DNA of 64,000 nt from Flavobacterium nitrogenifigens (GCF_003254565.1 NZ_QJRI01000174.1:150901-214900), one strand, 5' to 3'; shown: positions 47,412 to 55,885, counted from the first letter of the stretch. Made by a program: numbers and translations. Notes: generated from the sequence alone by a model not told the origin.

Positions 47412-48560
47412 ATGCAATTTTCTCAAATTTTAGGTCAAGATTACATCAAAAGCCACTTGATAAAAAGTGCTGCTTCTGGTAGAATCCCTCATGCCCAATT
47501 ATTCGTTGGCCCAGAAGGAAGCGGCACATTAATAACTGCCATTGCTTATGCCCAATACATTTTGTGCAGCAATACTGGCGATGAAAATTCAAACGGAAAT
47601 GATTCATGCAATCTAAAGTTTGATCACATTTCTCATCCTGATCTGCATTTTATATACCCAACCGTTACCACCGAAGATGTAAAAACAAAACCAAAAAGTT
47701 TAGATTTTATTCAGGATTGGCGCAGTTTCATTCAAGAAATGCCTTACGGAGGTTTGTTCGATTGGTATAAAATTCTCGGTGTTCAAAATAAGCAAGGAGA
47801 AATTCGTGTAGAAGATGCACAGGAAGTTTTAAAATCGCTTTCGCTAAAATCTTACGAAGGCGGATATAAAATCATGATTATCTGGATGGCCGATAAAATG
47901 AACATCGCTGCTTCTAATAAACTTCTGAAACTTTTGGAAGAACCATCAGACAAAACGATGTTTATCCTGATTTCCGAAAACGAAGAAGATATTATCCAAA
48001 CCATACGTTCGCGATGCCAGGTAATTCATTTTAACGGACTGCCGGAAAAAGTTATTGCCGATGCTTTGGTTCGCCAAGAAAACATAGACGCAGGTTTAGC
48101 TAAAAAAATTGCACATCAGGCACAAGGGAATTTTAATAAAGCATTGCATTTATTAAAAGAAGACGATGACGATCTTCCGTTTGAACAATGGTTTGTCAAT
48201 TGGGTTCGTGCTGCTTTTAGAGCAAAAGGAAATGCTGCTGCCATTCAGGACTTAATTTCTTGGAGTGAGCAGATTGCTGCATTGGGACGCGAAAGCCAGA
48301 AAAAATTTATCCAATACTGCATCGAAATGTTCCGACAAGCTCTTATGCTAAATTATCAGGCTCAAGACTTGGTTTATATAGAACCAAAAGTAGATAAGTT
48401 TAAGTTGGAAAATTTTGCGCCTTTCGTAAACGGAAATAATATACACGAAATATTCAAAGAACTTTCTGATGCGATGTATCACATTGAAAGAAACGGAAAT
48501 GCAAAAATAATCCTTACCGATTTATCGATCAAATTGACTCGTTTAATTCATAAAAAATAA
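47412..48560 (+). CDS. holB: DNA polymerase III subunit delta' (HolB)
   Basis: The 382-residue protein has the AAA+ clamp-loader fold: FSQILGQDYIKSHLIKSAAS, PHAQLFVGPEGSG, the sensor/DEAD-like region GYKIMIIWMADKMN, NKLLKLLEEP, and IRSRCQVIHFN with the SRC motif. The P-loop reads GPEGSGTLIT, with Thr where Lys is needed, so it should not bind ATP productively; E. coli delta' also lacks a working P-loop. It acts in the clamp loader that places the sliding clamp on DNA. It is the first gene of a short plus-strand cluster, followed six bases later by a DoxX-like gene. Confidence 0.9.
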   Translation: MQFSQILGQDYIKSHLIKSAASGRIPHAQLFVGPEGSGTLITAIAYAQYILCSNTGDENSNGNDSCNLKFDHISHPDLHFIYPTVTTEDVKTKPKSLDFIQDWRSFIQEMPYGGLFDWYKILGVQNKQGEIRVEDAQEVLKSLSLKSYEGGYKIMIIWMADKMNIAASNKLLKLLEEPSDKTMFILISENEEDIIQTIRSRCQVIHFNGLPEKVIADALVRQENIDAGLAKKIAHQAQGNFNKALHLLKEDDDDLPFEQWFVNWVRAAFRAKGNAAAIQDLISWSEQIAALGRESQKKFIQYCIEMFRQALMLNYQAQDLVYIEPKVDKFKLENFAPFVNGNNIHEIFKELSDAMYHIERNGNAKIILTDLSIKLTRLIHKK

Positions 48561-48566
48561 TTCAAA

Positions 48567-48950
48567 ATGAACAATGTTGCCTCAATTTTACTTTTGGCTT
48601 TTCTAGCTTTAACTTTTCTACAATCCGGTTACGAAAAAATTTTTTACTGGAAAGACAATGTTACCTGGCTTAAAGAACACTTTGCCAAAACGCCTTTAAA
48701 AAATCAAGTTCCGCTTGCTCTTATGCATTTATTGATTTTAGAATTGATTTCAGGAATTTTATGTGTTGTGGGCGGAATACAATTGTTTACAAATAATGGC
48801 AGAGAATTTGGTTTTTATGGAGCTATCTTTTCTTGTATCTGTTTGCTAATGATGCTTTTCGGACAAAGACTTGCAAAAGATTACGATGGTGCGAGAACCA
48901 TTGTTATATATTTTATACCAGCTGTAATGGCTGTTTATTGGTTAAATTAA
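48567..48950 (+). CDS. DoxX-like small integral membrane protein
   Basis: The 127-residue protein has four predicted membrane helices (about 4-22, 48-68, 76-98 and 106-126) and a conserved-looking SGYEKIFYWKDNVTWLKEHF segment after the first helix. It resembles the DoxX/DoxX-like family, whose members are linked to redox or sulfur metabolism, but a specific function cannot be given. It begins six bases after holB, so the two are probably co-transcribed. Confidence 0.7.
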   Translation: MNNVASILLLAFLALTFLQSGYEKIFYWKDNVTWLKEHFAKTPLKNQVPLALMHLLILELISGILCVVGGIQLFTNNGREFGFYGAIFSCICLLMMLFGQRLAKDYDGARTIVIYFIPAVMAVYWLN

Positions 48951-48982
48951 CCAGTACAATTTTTAAATTTTAGATTAAAAAA

Positions 48983-49492
48983 ATGAATCCAAAACATCCT
49001 TCAGAATCCCTAACTATTTTAACTGATTTAGTTTTACCGAGCGAAACAAATCCTTTAAACAATCTATTTGGTGGCGAATTGTTAGCCAGAATGGATCGCG
49101 CGGCAAGTATTGCGGCACGCAGACATTCGCGCCGAATTGTAGTAACGGCATCTGTAAATCACGTTGCTTTTAATAGAGCTATTTCGCTTGGAAGCGTTGT
49201 AACCGTAGAGGCAAAAGTTTCAAGATCATTCAAAAGTTCGATGGAAGTTTTTATTGACGTATGGGTAGAAGACCGCGAATCTGGAAACAGAACCAAAGCC
49301 AACGAAGCCATTTATACTTTCGTTGCCGTAGATGATACTGGAAGACCTGTTGAAGTTCCGGCAATTGTACCAGAAACCGAATTGGAAATTCAGCGATTTG
49401 AAGCAGCACTTCGTCGTAAACAACTGAGTTTATTACTTGCTGGTAAGATAAAACCAACAGATGCAACAGAATTAAAGGCTTTGTTTGTATAG
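48983..49492 (+). CDS. Acyl-CoA thioesterase (hotdog fold, YciA/BFIT type)
   Basis: The 169-residue protein has the hotdog-fold acyl-CoA thioesterase pattern: LPSETNPLNNLFGGELLARMDRAAS with catalytic Asp38, VTASVNHVAFNRAISLGSVV, and VDVWVEDR-like FIDVWVEDRESGNRTKANEAIYTFVAVD. It hydrolyses acyl-CoA to free acid and CoA in the cytosol. It follows the DoxX-like gene by 32 bases on the same strand. Confidence 0.88.
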   Translation: MNPKHPSESLTILTDLVLPSETNPLNNLFGGELLARMDRAASIAARRHSRRIVVTASVNHVAFNRAISLGSVVTVEAKVSRSFKSSMEVFIDVWVEDRESGNRTKANEAIYTFVAVDDTGRPVEVPAIVPETELEIQRFEAALRRKQLSLLLAGKIKPTDATELKALFV

Positions 49493-49637
49493 AACGATTT
49501 TGTGACAATTTGGAACAATCAAACTTCAAAAAAAGAAGTAATTTTACAAATTATAAAACTGACTAATAAAAATATGGCAGAATTTTCTTATTTTTATCCA
49601 GCAAGACAAAATAATAATTTAAGACATTTAGAAAAAA

Positions 49638-50645
49638 ATGAGTTCAGAGAAAGAAGCCAAATTAAAAGCGCTACAATTAACGCTTGATAAACTTGACAAA
49701 ACCTACGGAAAAGGAACCGTAATGAAAATGGGCGACAGAGCCATTGTAGAAGTAGAAACGATTTCTTCTGGCTCACTAGGTGTAGACTTAGCTCTTGGAG
49801 TAAACGGATATCCAAAAGGAAGAATTATAGAAATATATGGTCCAGAATCTTCTGGAAAAACAACTTTAACACTTCACGCAATTGCAGAAGCTCAAAAAGC
49901 TGGTGGTATCGCCGCTTTTATCGATGCAGAGCATGCTTTTGATAGAAACTATGCAGAGAAATTAAATGTTGATATTGAGAACTTAATCATTTCTCAGCCA
50001 GACAACGGAGAGCAAGCTTTAGAAATTGCTGAAAACCTAATTCGTTCTGGAGCTATAGACATCGTTGTAATTGACTCTGTTGCGGCTTTAACTCCAAAAA
50101 GTGAAATCGAAGGTGAAATGGGTGATTCAAAAATGGGTCTTCACGCACGTTTGATGTCTCAAGCTTTAAGAAAACTTACTGGAACTATCAGCAAAACAAA
50201 TTGTACAGTTTTCTTTATCAACCAGCTTCGTGAAAAAATTGGTGTTATGTTCGGAAATCCGGAAACTACAACTGGAGGTAACGCACTGAAATTTTACGCT
50301 TCTGTTCGTTTAGATATTCGTCGTTCTGCTCAAATTAAAGACGGTGAAAATGTAATTGGTAACAGAACTAAAGTTAAAATTGTTAAAAACAAAGTAGCAC
50401 CACCATTTAAAACTGCCGAATTCGATATTATGTACGGAGAAGGAGTTTCTAAAACTGGAGAAATCTTAGATTTAGCTGTTGAATTTGACATCGTAAAAAA
50501 AGCAGGGTCTTGGTTTAGCTACGGCGATACAAAATTAGGACAAGGACGTGACGCTGTTAAAACTTTAATTAAAGATAATCCTGAACTTGCTGAAGAACTG
50601 GAAATCAAAATTAAAGAACACATGAAAGAATTGGCCAATGCCTAA
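49638..50645 (+). CDS. recA: RecA recombinase
   Basis: The 335-residue protein is a full-length RecA. It carries Walker A GPESSGKT (68-75), [11 protein letters not shown], the [20 protein letters not shown]alker B/L1 region, [22 protein letters not shown] (L2) and the C-terminal domain. It forms filaments on single-stranded DNA for homologous recombination and repair. The codons around its start allow only the ATG at 49638 with a normal N-terminus ([13 protein letters not shown]). The 145-base leader shows no clear consensus promoter, and no LexA-type box was recognised. A strong terminator follows 27 bases after the stop. Confidence 0.97.
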   Translation: MSSEKEAKLKALQLTLDKLDKTYGKGTVMKMGDRAIVEVETISSGSLGVDLALGVNGYPKGRIIEIYGPESSGKTTLTLHAIAEAQKAGGIAAFIDAEHAFDRNYAEKLNVDIENLIISQPDNGEQALEIAENLIRSGAIDIVVIDSVAALTPKSEIEGEMGDSKMGLHARLMSQALRKLTGTISKTNCTVFFINQLREKIGVMFGNPETTTGGNALKFYASVRLDIRRSAQIKDGENVIGNRTKVKIVKNKVAPPFKTAEFDIMYGEGVSKTGEILDLAVEFDIVKKAGSWFSYGDTKLGQGRDAVKTLIKDNPELAEELEIKIKEHMKELANA

Positions 50646-50672
50646 AAAATAAGTCTAAAAAAAAGACTCTTT

Positions 50673-50713
50673 AAAAGCCGAGTGATTACACAAAAATCAC
50701 TTGGCTTTTTTTA
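50673..50713 (+). terminator. Terminator of recA
   Basis: A 15-base stem (50673-50687 with 50695-50709, one G-T pair), a 7-base loop and a T run lie just after the recA stop. Confidence 0.8.
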
Positions 50714-50737
50714 TTTTAAATTAAAATTGAAATTTTC

Positions 50738-50771
50738 ACGCAACCTTTTTACTAAACTTTCATCTATATTA
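50738..50771 (+). promoter_or_regulatory. ECF-sigma-like promoter element, copy 1
   Basis: ACGCAACCTTTT at 50738-50749 and TCTATATTA at 50763-50771, with starts 25 bases apart. The same two blocks at the same distance recur at 50906-50939. GCAACC and CATCTATA resemble the -35 and -10 elements of ECF sigma factors rather than the housekeeping TTG/TAnnTTTG pattern. Confidence 0.45.
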
Positions 50772-50890
50772 AAAAGCAGTTTGTAATTGATACTGCCATA
50801 TATCAATTTCGGTTTTTTTTTAGAATTTACGTTGATTGGTTATTTGAGTAAAAACCCGTTAGTTTATTAAAACTGACGGGTTTAAATCAT
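50772..50890 (+). ncRNA. Possible small RNA between an ECF-like promoter and a terminator
   Basis: About 120 bases follow promoter copy 1 and end in a 14-base hairpin (50852-50865 with 50870-50883, AAACCCGTTAGTTT arm) plus a T run at 50890-50898. No open frame of note lies inside. A short regulatory RNA is the simplest reading, but expression is untested. Confidence 0.3.
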
Positions 50891-50898
50891 TTTTTTTC
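50852..50898 (+). terminator. Terminator of the first mini-unit downstream of recA
   Basis: The hairpin has a AAACCCGTTAGTTT/AAACTGACGGGTTT stem with one G-T pair and a 4-base loop; a T8 run follows after a short AAATCA spacer. No protein gene lies just upstream of it. Confidence 0.6.
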
Positions 50899-50905
50899 AA
50901 TTTCG

Positions 50906-50939
50906 ACGCAACCTTTTAAACTTTTCTTTATCTATATTA
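50906..50939 (+). promoter_or_regulatory. ECF-sigma-like promoter element, copy 2
   Basis: ACGCAACCTTTT at 50906-50917 and TCTATATTA at 50931-50939, again 25 bases from start to start. The 13 bases between the blocks are largely different from copy 1, so the two blocks, not the spacer, appear conserved. Confidence 0.45.
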
Positions 50940-51001
50940 GTGTGAAATTAACTTGAGTCATTAACCAAACTCTTTATTATCAACCATTAATATTTTTGAT
51001 T

Positions 51002-51106
51002 ATGAAAGAAAAAATAGAATTGTTGTACAATAAAAACCGAAGAAAAACCAAATTGAAGTTGAAGAAAGTATTACGTTTTATTTCAGAAAAGATAATTCAC
51101 AGATAA
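51002..51106 (+). CDS. Possible 34-residue basic peptide
   Basis: A 34-codon frame starting at ATG 51002 encodes a Lys/Arg-rich peptide (MKEKIELLYNKNRRKTKLKL, ending EKIIHR). It lies 63 bases after ECF-like promoter copy 2 and 40 bases before a terminator, so the unit has promoter, frame and terminator in order. No family was recognised and the frame is short enough to arise by chance in AT-rich DNA. Confidence 0.3.
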   Translation: MKEKIELLYNKNRRKTKLKLKKVLRFISEKIIHR

Positions 51107-51145
51107 TAACTTTTGAATAAAAATAGGGGTTTTTAATTCAAAGGA

Positions 51146-51180
51146 AAGCCGGTAGATCGTTAATCTAACCGGCTTTTTCT
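51146..51180 (+). terminator. Terminator of the second mini-unit
   Basis: AAAGCCGGTAGAT (51146-51158) pairs with ATCTAACCGGCTTT (51163-51176, one bulged A), 4-base loop, followed by TTC and T-rich sequence. It also lies 23 bases past the convergent acyltransferase stop and may serve both strands. Confidence 0.7.
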
Positions 51181-51202
51181 ATTTTACATAATGTTGGTTT
51201 GT

Positions 51203-51946
51203 TTATGATTTTTCAAAATCAATCAAACTATTGTAAATTAAAGTTCTAACTTGTTCTTTCAATTCCTTTCTATGATCGCTTGTCAAACCCTTTGTTTCTA
51301 CAAATGGCAGAATTTTTACTCGCATTTTTCCAGGACTTCCGCTCATAAATGTATATGAAAAGCGTTCTTTGTTGTCAGGAAAAACAATGGGTACAATCGG
51401 AATCTGGTGATCTATCGCCAATCTGAATGCGCCATCTTTAAACTCGTCCAGCAAAATACTTTCATCATCTGGAACTCCACCCTCAGGAAAAATGCAAATG
51501 CTCAAACCTTGGTTTAGACGATTCTGGGCTCTTTTGAAAACTTCATTTTTACTTTTAGAAGAACTCCTGTCAACCAAAATACAAGTTCGTTTGTAGAAAA
51601 AACCAAAAAGCGGAATCTTCACTAATTCTTTTTTTCCAACAAAAACAAACGGATTCTTAATCAAGACCAACATAAGCATAATATCGGTCATAGAGGTATG
51701 ATTGGCCACAATCATGTAACTTTTTCCCTTAATGAGCTTCTGTTCGCGTTTTACGGTATAATAAAAACCCATTCCAAAAAGGATAAATCTTGCCCAAATG
51801 CGAGCCATTTTAAAGAAATATGGATATCCTTTCTCAGAAAGGATAGAAACGACCAGAAAAGGGAACATAATGAGTATTGGAATAGCCATCAAAACGTAAA
51901 ACCAAACTCTCCAAAGAATCCAAAAAGCAATTTTAAATATTTTCAT
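51203..51946 (-). CDS. 1-acyl-sn-glycerol-3-phosphate acyltransferase (second PlsC-like gene)
   Basis: The 247-residue protein has one or two N-terminal membrane segments (about 5-40). Its acyltransferase motifs are NHTSMTD (His-x4-Asp) and FPEGGVPDD, the latter departing from the usual FPEGTRS, plus IPIVPIVFPDNKERF near the C-terminus. It acylates a lysophospholipid acceptor in the inner membrane. The changed third motif suggests a substrate preference different from that of the gene at 7.8-8.6 kb. The ATG at 51946 was chosen. An upstream frame extension runs into the repeat element at 52.0 kb, and a TACTTTTG box sits five bases before this ATG. Confidence 0.87.
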   Translation of the reverse strand: MKIFKIAFWILWRVWFYVLMAIPILIMFPFLVVSILSEKGYPYFFKMARIWARFILFGMGFYYTVKREQKLIKGKSYMIVANHTSMTDIMLMLVLIKNPFVFVGKKELVKIPLFGFFYKRTCILVDRSSSKSKNEVFKRAQNRLNQGLSICIFPEGGVPDDESILLDEFKDGAFRLAIDHQIPIVPIVFPDNKERFSYTFMSGSPGKMRVKILPFVETKGLTSDHRKELKEQVRTLIYNSLIDFEKS

Positions 51947-51951
51947 AGCTT

Positions 51952-51985
51952 CAAAAGTAAGAAAACAGAAATGAATAATTAGCAA
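51952..51985 (-). promoter_or_regulatory. Promoter of the second acyltransferase gene
   Basis: On the minus strand TTG (51985-51983), 23 bases, TACTTTTG (51959-51952). The box ends five bases before the ATG, implying a very short or absent leader. Confidence 0.5.
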
Positions 51986-52007
51986 CAATTTATGATGTGA
52001 ATAATTC

Positions 52008-52192
52008 AACCGCAAAGCACACAAAGATTTTACGCAAAGACCGCAAGTTCTTAGCCACAGATTTAAATGATTAAATAGATTTAAAAATCTGCGAAAATCT
52101 TTTTAATCTGTGGCAGAACATTTAAATCTTGGAAAAAACATAGTAAAAAATCTTTGCGTGCTTTGCGTAAAATCTTTGCGTGCTTTGCGGTT
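52008..52192. repeat. 185-bp nested inverted-repeat element (MITE/REP-like)
   Basis: The outer arms 52008-52039 and 52161-52192 are 32-base inverted repeats with one mismatch (starting AACCGCAAAGCAC). Inside is a perfect 10-base inverted repeat GCCACAGATT (52054-52063) / AATCTGTGGC (52105-52114). The right arm also contains a direct repeat ATCTTTGCGTGCTTTGCG at 52150 and 52172. No protein is encoded. Similar words occur at 13.6 and 14.5 kb. Confidence 0.75.
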
Positions 52193-52233
52193 ATAAAAAA
52201 CTTCACGAACTTTGCGTCTAAGAAAAAACTAGA

Positions 52234-53208
52234 ATGGCAAAAATACTTACTGGTGTTCAAAGTACAGGAACACCGCATTTAGGAAATTTATTAGGCGCAA
52301 TTATCCCGGCAATCGAATTATCAAACGATCCAACAAATGAATCTTATTTGTTTATTGCTGATTTACATTCAATCACTCAGATTAAAGACGGAAAAACTTT
52401 AAGAGAAAACACTTATAGCACTGCCGCAGCTTGGCTTGCTTGTGGTTTAAATCCTGAAAAAGTGACGTTTTACAGACAATCTGATGTGGTTCAAACTACT
52501 GAATTGACCTGGTATTTAAGCTGTTTTTTTCCCTTTCAAAGATTGACTTTAGCGCATTCTTTCAAAGATAAAGCAGATCGTTTAGACGATGTTAACGCTG
52601 GACTTTTCACGTACCCAATGTTAATGGCGGCTGATATTCTGTTGTATGATGCTGAATTTGTTCCTGTTGGAAAAGATCAATTGCAGCATTTAGAAATTAC
52701 TCGCGATGTTGCAGCTCGTTTCAATCACCAAATGGGCGAAACTTTTGTACTTCCTGAAGCAAAAATTCAGGAAAACATCATGCTGATTCCAGGAACAAAC
52801 GGAGGAAAAATGAGTAAGTCTGCCAACAATATCATCAATATTTTCTTGGATGACAAAACATTACGTAAACAAGTAATGAGCATTGAAACAGATTCAACAC
52901 CTCTAGAAGCTCCAAAAAACCCAGATACTTGTAATGCTTTTGCTATTTATTCATTGTTAGCAAATGAGGAACAGACTGCACAAATGAGAGCAAACTATTT
53001 AGGCGGAAATTACGGTTATGGTCACGCGAAACAAGCTTTATTTGAGTTAATTACTGAGAAATTTAAAACAGAAAGAGAAAAATACAATTACTACATCAAC
53101 AACCTTGAAGAAGTAGATGCTTTATTGAAAAAAGGCGCTGCAAAAGCTTCTGTAATTGCTGATGGTGTTTTAGCAAAAGTTAGGGAAGTTTTAGGATTTC
53201 AGAAATAA
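52234..53208 (+). CDS. trpS: Tryptophan--tRNA ligase
   Basis: The 324-residue protein is a class I aminoacyl-tRNA synthetase of the TrpRS type: GVQSTGTPHLGNLLGAI carries the HIGH-like motif (TPHLGN, 12-17), FFPFQRLTLAHSFKDKADR follows, ADILLYDAEFVPVGKDQLQHLE is the Trp-pocket region, and GGKMSKSANN carries KMSKS at 192-196. It charges tRNA-Trp in the cytosol. It is a single gene placed right after the 185-bp repeat element, with a terminator 21 bases after the stop. No consensus promoter was recognised in the 41 bases between repeat and start, so the repeat may carry it. Confidence 0.96.
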   Translation: MAKILTGVQSTGTPHLGNLLGAIIPAIELSNDPTNESYLFIADLHSITQIKDGKTLRENTYSTAAAWLACGLNPEKVTFYRQSDVVQTTELTWYLSCFFPFQRLTLAHSFKDKADRLDDVNAGLFTYPMLMAADILLYDAEFVPVGKDQLQHLEITRDVAARFNHQMGETFVLPEAKIQENIMLIPGTNGGKMSKSANNIINIFLDDKTLRKQVMSIETDSTPLEAPKNPDTCNAFAIYSLLANEEQTAQMRANYLGGNYGYGHAKQALFELITEKFKTEREKYNYYINNLEEVDALLKKGAAKASVIADGVLAKVREVLGFQK

Positions 53209-53229
53209 TTTAAAACAAACTCTTTATAG

Positions 53230-53268
53230 AAACGCTGATCATTCTAAAACTGGTCAGCGTTTTTTTTA
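53230..53268 (+). terminator. Terminator of trpS
   Basis: An 11-base stem (53230-53240 with 53252-53262, one T-G pair), an 11-base loop and a run of eight T. Confidence 0.8.
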
Positions 53269-53453
53269 TAATATATTCTAACTTCAAATATATTAAACTC
53301 TTAAAACTAAAAAAGATAGACAAGTATATTGAGGATTATAATATTTCGTCATTAAGTATTTCAAATTCTAAATATACTTTTTGAACCCTTGCTGATTTAA
53401 GTTTTATACAGATTACACAATTTTTTTCAATATAATATATAAGATTTTCTGCG

Positions 53454-54554
53454 TTAAATTGATTCAAAAAGTTTTCCAGGAAGTGGTCTTATAACGCCTT
53501 TTAATTCCATACCAATCAGAATTCCAGAGAGTTTAAAAATTGGAATTTCACATTCAATTGCAATGATGTCTAATAATTCCTTTCCATTCTTTTGAAGGAA
53601 ATCGTAAACCTTTTGTTCTTCAGGTTCCAACTCCACAAAAAGCAGTTTCTGAATGTTTTTTGGTTTTTCTTTAATATCCCAATTCAGCATATAAATTAAA
53701 TCTGCTGCACTTGTCAACACATTGGCTTTTTGTGTTTTAATTAAGTTATTACAACCCTGACTGTATTTGTCCGTCACTCTACCAGGCACAGCGAAGACAT
53801 CTCGATTGTACTCGTTGGCCATATTTGCTGTAATTAAAGATCCTCCTCTATCGGCAGATTCAATAACAATTGTAGCCTCTGTCATTCCAGCCACAATGCG
53901 GTTTCGACGGACAAACTTCTCTTTATCAGGATTCGAATCGCTCCAAAATTCTGTAATAAATCCGCCGTTTTCTTCCATTCTGGCCATGTACTTTTTATGA
54001 GTTCTCGGATAAATTTGATTTAAGCCATGAGCCAAAACACCAACAGTTTGCAAACTAAAATCCATTGCGGCTTGATGCGCTACAATATCAACTCCGTACG
54101 CAAAACCGCTTACAATTACAGGATCTAACGGAGCCAAATCTTCAATTAACTTTCTACAAAAATCAGTTCCGTAAGAGGTAATTTGTCTTGTGCCAACAAT
54201 ACTAATTATTTTCTTGTTTTTGAAATCCAAATTCCCCGCAGTAAAAATCAAAATTGGTGCATCAATACAATGCTTGAGACGTTCTGGATAATTTTCGTCC
54301 TGAAAAAAAGAGACCTGAATATTATTGTTTTTTATAAACGAAAGCTCTCTATCTGCTTTCTCGAAAACACTTTTATCTTTAAGATTTTTTAATAAAACAG
54401 ATCCAATTCCGTCAACTGCAGCTAATTGAGAACTTTTAGCTTTAAAAATAGCTGTAGCATCACCAAACGAATTAAGTAATTTTTTGCCCATTATATCTCC
54501 CACTCCATCAACCTTCAATAAGGCAAGCAAACTAAATAATTCCTGATCTGTCAT
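53454..54554 (-). CDS. dprA: DNA-processing protein DprA
   Basis: The 366-residue protein has an N-terminal HhH/SAM-like region (1-60, VDGVGDIMGKKLL, GIGSVLLKNL) and a DprA Rossmann domain (about 105-310). The Rossmann domain shows KIISIVGTRQITSYG, VSGFAYGVDIVAHQAA, VLAHGLNQIYPRTHK, RRNRIVAGMTEATIVIE and GSLITANMANEYNRDVFAVPG. A C-terminal winged-helix domain ends the protein. DprA protects incoming single-stranded DNA and loads RecA during natural transformation; recA lies 3.8 kb away. It is a single minus-strand gene; no other competence gene is in the window. Confidence 0.94.
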   Translation of the reverse strand: MTDQELFSLLALLKVDGVGDIMGKKLLNSFGDATAIFKAKSSQLAAVDGIGSVLLKNLKDKSVFEKADRELSFIKNNNIQVSFFQDENYPERLKHCIDAPILIFTAGNLDFKNKKIISIVGTRQITSYGTDFCRKLIEDLAPLDPVIVSGFAYGVDIVAHQAAMDFSLQTVGVLAHGLNQIYPRTHKKYMARMEENGGFITEFWSDSNPDKEKFVRRNRIVAGMTEATIVIESADRGGSLITANMANEYNRDVFAVPGRVTDKYSQGCNNLIKTQKANVLTSAADLIYMLNWDIKEKPKNIQKLLFVELEPEEQKVYDFLQKNGKELLDIIAIECEIPIFKLSGILIGMELKGVIRPLPGKLFESI

Positions 54555-54758
54555 TTGATTTTAACATTATGTAAAATAGAAAAATTAAATCTACTTTTTT
54601 TGAAGCGCAAATATCAATAAAACAAAGTAATTTCCTAATAAAACAATAAAATATTTTTGAAGTGCCTTACTTCAGCTCAAAAACCAAAAAGTTAATATCC
54701 TGAAAACGAATTGTCTAAAAATAATCCTGAATTGTTAATAAAAATTGTGAATAAAATT

Positions 54759-54787
54759 TTGATAACTATACGCGTTGGCTAACTTTG
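54759..54787 (+). promoter_or_regulatory. Promoter abutting the HU/SPOR gene start
   Basis: TTG (54759-54761), 18 bases, TAACTTTG (54780-54787). The ATG at 54793 follows five bases later, so the transcription start should fall at or next to the start codon. Confidence 0.65.
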
Positions 54788-54792
54788 TTAAT

Positions 54793-55764
54793 ATGAAAAT
54801 CGAAGTATATATCTCACAGTTATTGTATCGTTATCAGTGTGTAACGGTTCCAGGATTTGGTGCATTTTTAACCGAAACTCATTCGGCGCAGCTAAATGAA
54901 AGCACTAATTCGTTTTTTCCTCCCAAAAAAACCATTTCTTTCAACAGCCGTATCAAAAATAATGACGGATTGTTGGCAAATCATATTGCACAAGCTGAAA
55001 AAACATCTTATGGTTTTGCAGTTAGCGCAATTGCTTTTGAGGTTTTGAACTGGAAAAAAACATTGGAAGAAGAAGGTGTAATTCTTTTAAAGAACATTGG
55101 AGAACTGCGTTTAAATTCTGAAAGCAATATTATTTTCAAACCAAACGATCAGACCAATTTTCTATCTACTTCGTTTGGATTGAGCCCTTTTGTTTCTCCG
55201 ATGGTGAAAAAAGAGGCATTCGAGAAAAAAATCGAAAAAATTGCAGCAAAAGAAAAAGATGCTGTTTTATTATACGAAAACGAAGAGGAAACCAAATCTT
55301 CAAATCCGTTCTTGCGTTATGCAGCCATTCTTGTTTTAGGACTTGGCATTACAGGAAGCATTGGTTACCCATTATATCAAAATCAAATTGATAATCAAAC
55401 ACTTGTTGTAGAACAAGCTGTTCAGAAAAAAGTACAGAACAAAATTCAAGAGGCTACTTTCTTTATCAAAAGTCCGCTTCCAGCTGTAACACTTTCTGTA
55501 GATTCTGCTAAAGTTGAAACTGTTGAAACAACAATGCCTTATCACATTATGGCTGGTGCTTTCAGAAGTGAAGCAAATGCAAAAAAAGCTTATAACCAAC
55601 TAATTAAAGATGGTTACAAAGCAAGAATGCTGAAAGAAAACAAACATGGTTTATTTCCTGTTTTGTATGGAAGCTATGCTACAATGAAAGAAGCTGAACA
55701 AGCTCAAAAAGAAATACAAAAAGGCGAAAATCCTCAAGCCTGGATCCTAGTCGAAAATCTATAA
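54793..55764 (+). CDS. Membrane protein with HU-CCDC81-like and SPOR domains
   Basis: The 323-residue protein starts with two HU-related (CCDC81-type) domains (about 1-60 and 60-140: VYISQLLYRYQCVTVPGFGAF, NDGLLANHIAQAEKTSYGFA). It has one membrane helix (175-195) and a C-terminal SPOR domain (about 246-320: YHIMAGAFRSEANAKKAYNQ, GLFPVLYGSYATMKEAEQAQ). SPOR domains bind denuded peptidoglycan at division sites; the cytosolic HU-like part could bind DNA or other partners. The protein could link nucleoid or cytosol to septal wall, but this is inference. The frame also runs from TTG 54775, which lies upstream of the -7 box and was rejected. Confidence 0.85.
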   Translation: MKIEVYISQLLYRYQCVTVPGFGAFLTETHSAQLNESTNSFFPPKKTISFNSRIKNNDGLLANHIAQAEKTSYGFAVSAIAFEVLNWKKTLEEEGVILLKNIGELRLNSESNIIFKPNDQTNFLSTSFGLSPFVSPMVKKEAFEKKIEKIAAKEKDAVLLYENEEETKSSNPFLRYAAILVLGLGITGSIGYPLYQNQIDNQTLVVEQAVQKKVQNKIQEATFFIKSPLPAVTLSVDSAKVETVETTMPYHIMAGAFRSEANAKKAYNQLIKDGYKARMLKENKHGLFPVLYGSYATMKEAEQAQKEIQKGENPQAWILVENL

Positions 55765-55769
55765 ATCAA

Positions 55770-55803
55770 AAAATTCCCGTTTCGAAAGAACGGGATTTTT
55801 TTT
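55770..55803 (+). terminator. Terminator of the HU/SPOR gene
   Basis: A TCCCGTT/AACGGGA stem with A- and T-rich flanks and a 7-base loop is followed by eight or more T, starting five bases after the stop. Confidence 0.8.
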
Positions 55804-55885
55804 GTCCTATTCTGTTATTTAAAAAAATTTGACTGGCAATCATTGAAAATTTCTTCAGATAAATTAGCCTCAAAAAATAAACATT

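Noticed and set aside
49493..49637. SOS (LexA-type) box in front of recA
   Set aside because: No convincing palindrome of known LexA type was seen in the leader, and many Bacteroidota lack a classical LexA.
54775..54792. TTG start for the HU/SPOR gene, adding six residues
   Set aside because: The TTG lies upstream of the TAACTTTG -7 box, so it would not be in the transcript; the ATG at 54793 fits the family N-terminus.
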